Positions 33,133 through 33,841 of a stretch of 33,841 bases of DNA are shown here, piece by piece. Position numbers and translations under genes: made by a program. Under the pieces are notes generated by a model. It made no database searches and was not told the DNA's origin. It saw only the letters and a program-made list of their open reading frames with translations. This stretch comes from a virus, in the IMG/VR virus record IMGVR_UViG_3300026320_000018, positions 1 through 33,841 of that record, one strand, 5' to 3'. The number at the start of each line of letters is the position of its first letter. Position 1 is the first letter of the stretch.

Positions 33133-33310
33133 TGAGTTTTTTAAGAATGGATTTTTCTACAACTCGATAAGCTTCCAAATGAGACATTGCAGTCTCTAGA
33201 AGTTTTCTAGCTTTTTGTGCTTCTTCACTTTGAAGTCTCTTTACAATTTCCATTTTCTTCTCAATTTTATCAGAGATCAGAGAAGTCATCAATTGGTCGT
33301 TGTTTGCCAT
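33116..33310 (-). CDS. small coiled-coil protein (64 aa)
   Basis: A short, highly charged helical protein (SDKIEKKMEIVKRLQSEEAQ, then LETAMSHLEAYRVVEKS). AGAAAGAAAGA precedes ATG 33310. It overlaps the TerS gene by 41 bases and the DUF6527-like gene by 17. No family recognised; a small accessory of the terminase region. Confidence 0.6.
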   Translation of the reverse strand: MANNDQLMTSLISDKIEKKMEIVKRLQSEEAQKARKLLETAMSHLEAYRVVEKSILKKLNGKIK

Positions 33311-33841
33311 TCTTTCTTTCTAGTAACTCTGGTTTGGATTGCTCAATAGTAACTCTTTCTCTTCGTTCTTGCAAGAGAGAATCAAGAGATTTTGAATTAA
33401 GTGTGACAAGATTTTTACCATTGAGTGATACTACTTCCTGATTTGGATTAACAATGAAAACATTCTTAGCAACTATTGGAATTGCTAAGGATACTGGCGC
33501 AATAGCCATTTGATTTGATTCCGCATTCAATGGAACTTTTGGTTGTACTTTCTTTGGAATAGCACTTACAGTTTTAAGAGTTCTAGTTATTTGATCAACA
33601 TTAGTCATATAACCAGTCATATCTCTTAATCTTTTGGAAAGAAGTTTTTCAACTTCATTGTAATTATCATCAATCTGAATCGCAGCTTCGAAATCCTTTG
33701 AAAGCTTCTCTTCAATTTGTTTCTGAAAATCCTCTTCTGCACAAAGTTGAGAAACAAGACTTTCAGAAACTCCACAAGCATTAGCTGCTTGAATTGGAGT
33801 ACATCCACCACACAAAAACTTAAGAACTCTTCCTGCAACTC
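33270..33841 (-). CDS. terminase small subunit-like protein (5' partial)
   Basis: The frame is open to the right edge of the window, so the start is outside; the TTG at 33815 is not needed as a start. The visible front reads GRVLKFLCGGCTPIQAANAC, then GVSESLVSQLCAEEDFQKQI, a helix-turn-helix as in terminase small subunits. A helical oligomerisation-type part follows and a polar tail ending in RKNGKQRPIDDFSDL. Family knowledge: TerS binds the packaging site and regulates TerL. Order before TerL supports the role; sequence alone would also allow another HTH protein. Confidence 0.65.
   Translation of the reverse strand, partial: VAGRVLKFLCGGCTPIQAANACGVSESLVSQLCAEEDFQKQIEEKLSKDFEAAIQIDDNYNEVEKLLSKRLRDMTGYMTNVDQITRTLKTVSAIPKKVQPKVPLNAESNQMAIAPVSLAIPIVAKNVFIVNPNQEVVSLNGKNLVTLNSKSLDSLLQERRERVTIEQSKPELLERKNGKQRPIDDFSDL

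Noticed and set aside
1-33841. tRNA genes, CRISPR arrays, integrase or attachment sites
   Set aside because: No cloverleaf-like sequence, no regularly spaced repeats and no recombinase motif noticed by eye; short or diverged examples could be missed without a scan.

Overview
The window looks like most of the genome of a tailed dsDNA bacteriophage with a podovirus-type virion. The structural block holds small and large terminase, portal, scaffold and a major capsid protein resembling the DUF5309/SU10 type, followed by a head-tail adaptor, fibre proteins and large internal virion-type proteins. I see no tape-measure or contractile-sheath gene. An i-spanin/o-spanin pair implies a host with an outer membrane (Gram-negative). 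The DNA is AT-rich and uses the standard bacterial code. I see no integrase, repressor, tRNA or CRISPR array. Genes run off both ends of the window, so it is a fragment or an arbitrary cut of a larger or circularly permuted genome.

Left arm (1-9532, + strand), DNA metabolism. It begins with a Cas4/RecB-like nuclease (partial), a Sak4-like P-loop ATPase, a MazG-like DUF6378 protein and a putative ssDNA-binding protein, closed by a terminator at 3018-3050. A nucleotide-pool and mobile-gene stretch follows: flavin-dependent thymidylate synthase ThyX, an HNH-type endonuclease, a Nudix hydrolase and several tiny proteins. The arm ends with a family A DNA polymerase encoded as two ORFs with a 57-codon gene wedged between them just before polymerase motif A, and a DUF3987-like ATPase probably acting as replicative helicase/primase.

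Right arm (33841-9480, - strand), virion and lysis. Reading in transcription order: TerS (partial), a small coiled-coil protein, a DUF6527-like protein, TerL, portal, a small protein, scaffold, a putative capsid-associated protein, major capsid protein, a strong terminator (26114-26155), an unknown protein, adaptor, SPRY-domain protein, small virion-type proteins, tail fibre, a propeller-like tail protein, small proteins including one with a Sec signal peptide, a lysis cassette (membrane protein, DUF5675, holin-like, Rz, Rz1), and finally three large putative ejection proteins of 419, 619 and 1643 residues.

The two arms are convergent, and the last genes of each overlap tail to tail by 53 bp (9480-9532). 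Genes are tightly packed, mostly with ATGA, TAATG or short overlaps, and there is no gene-free stretch longer than about 80 bases. The most unusual points are the split DNA polymerase with a coupled small gene, a Nudix box interrupted by about 33 residues, a lysis cassette whose only endolysin candidate is a DUF5675 protein, and a secreted virion-like domain protein.
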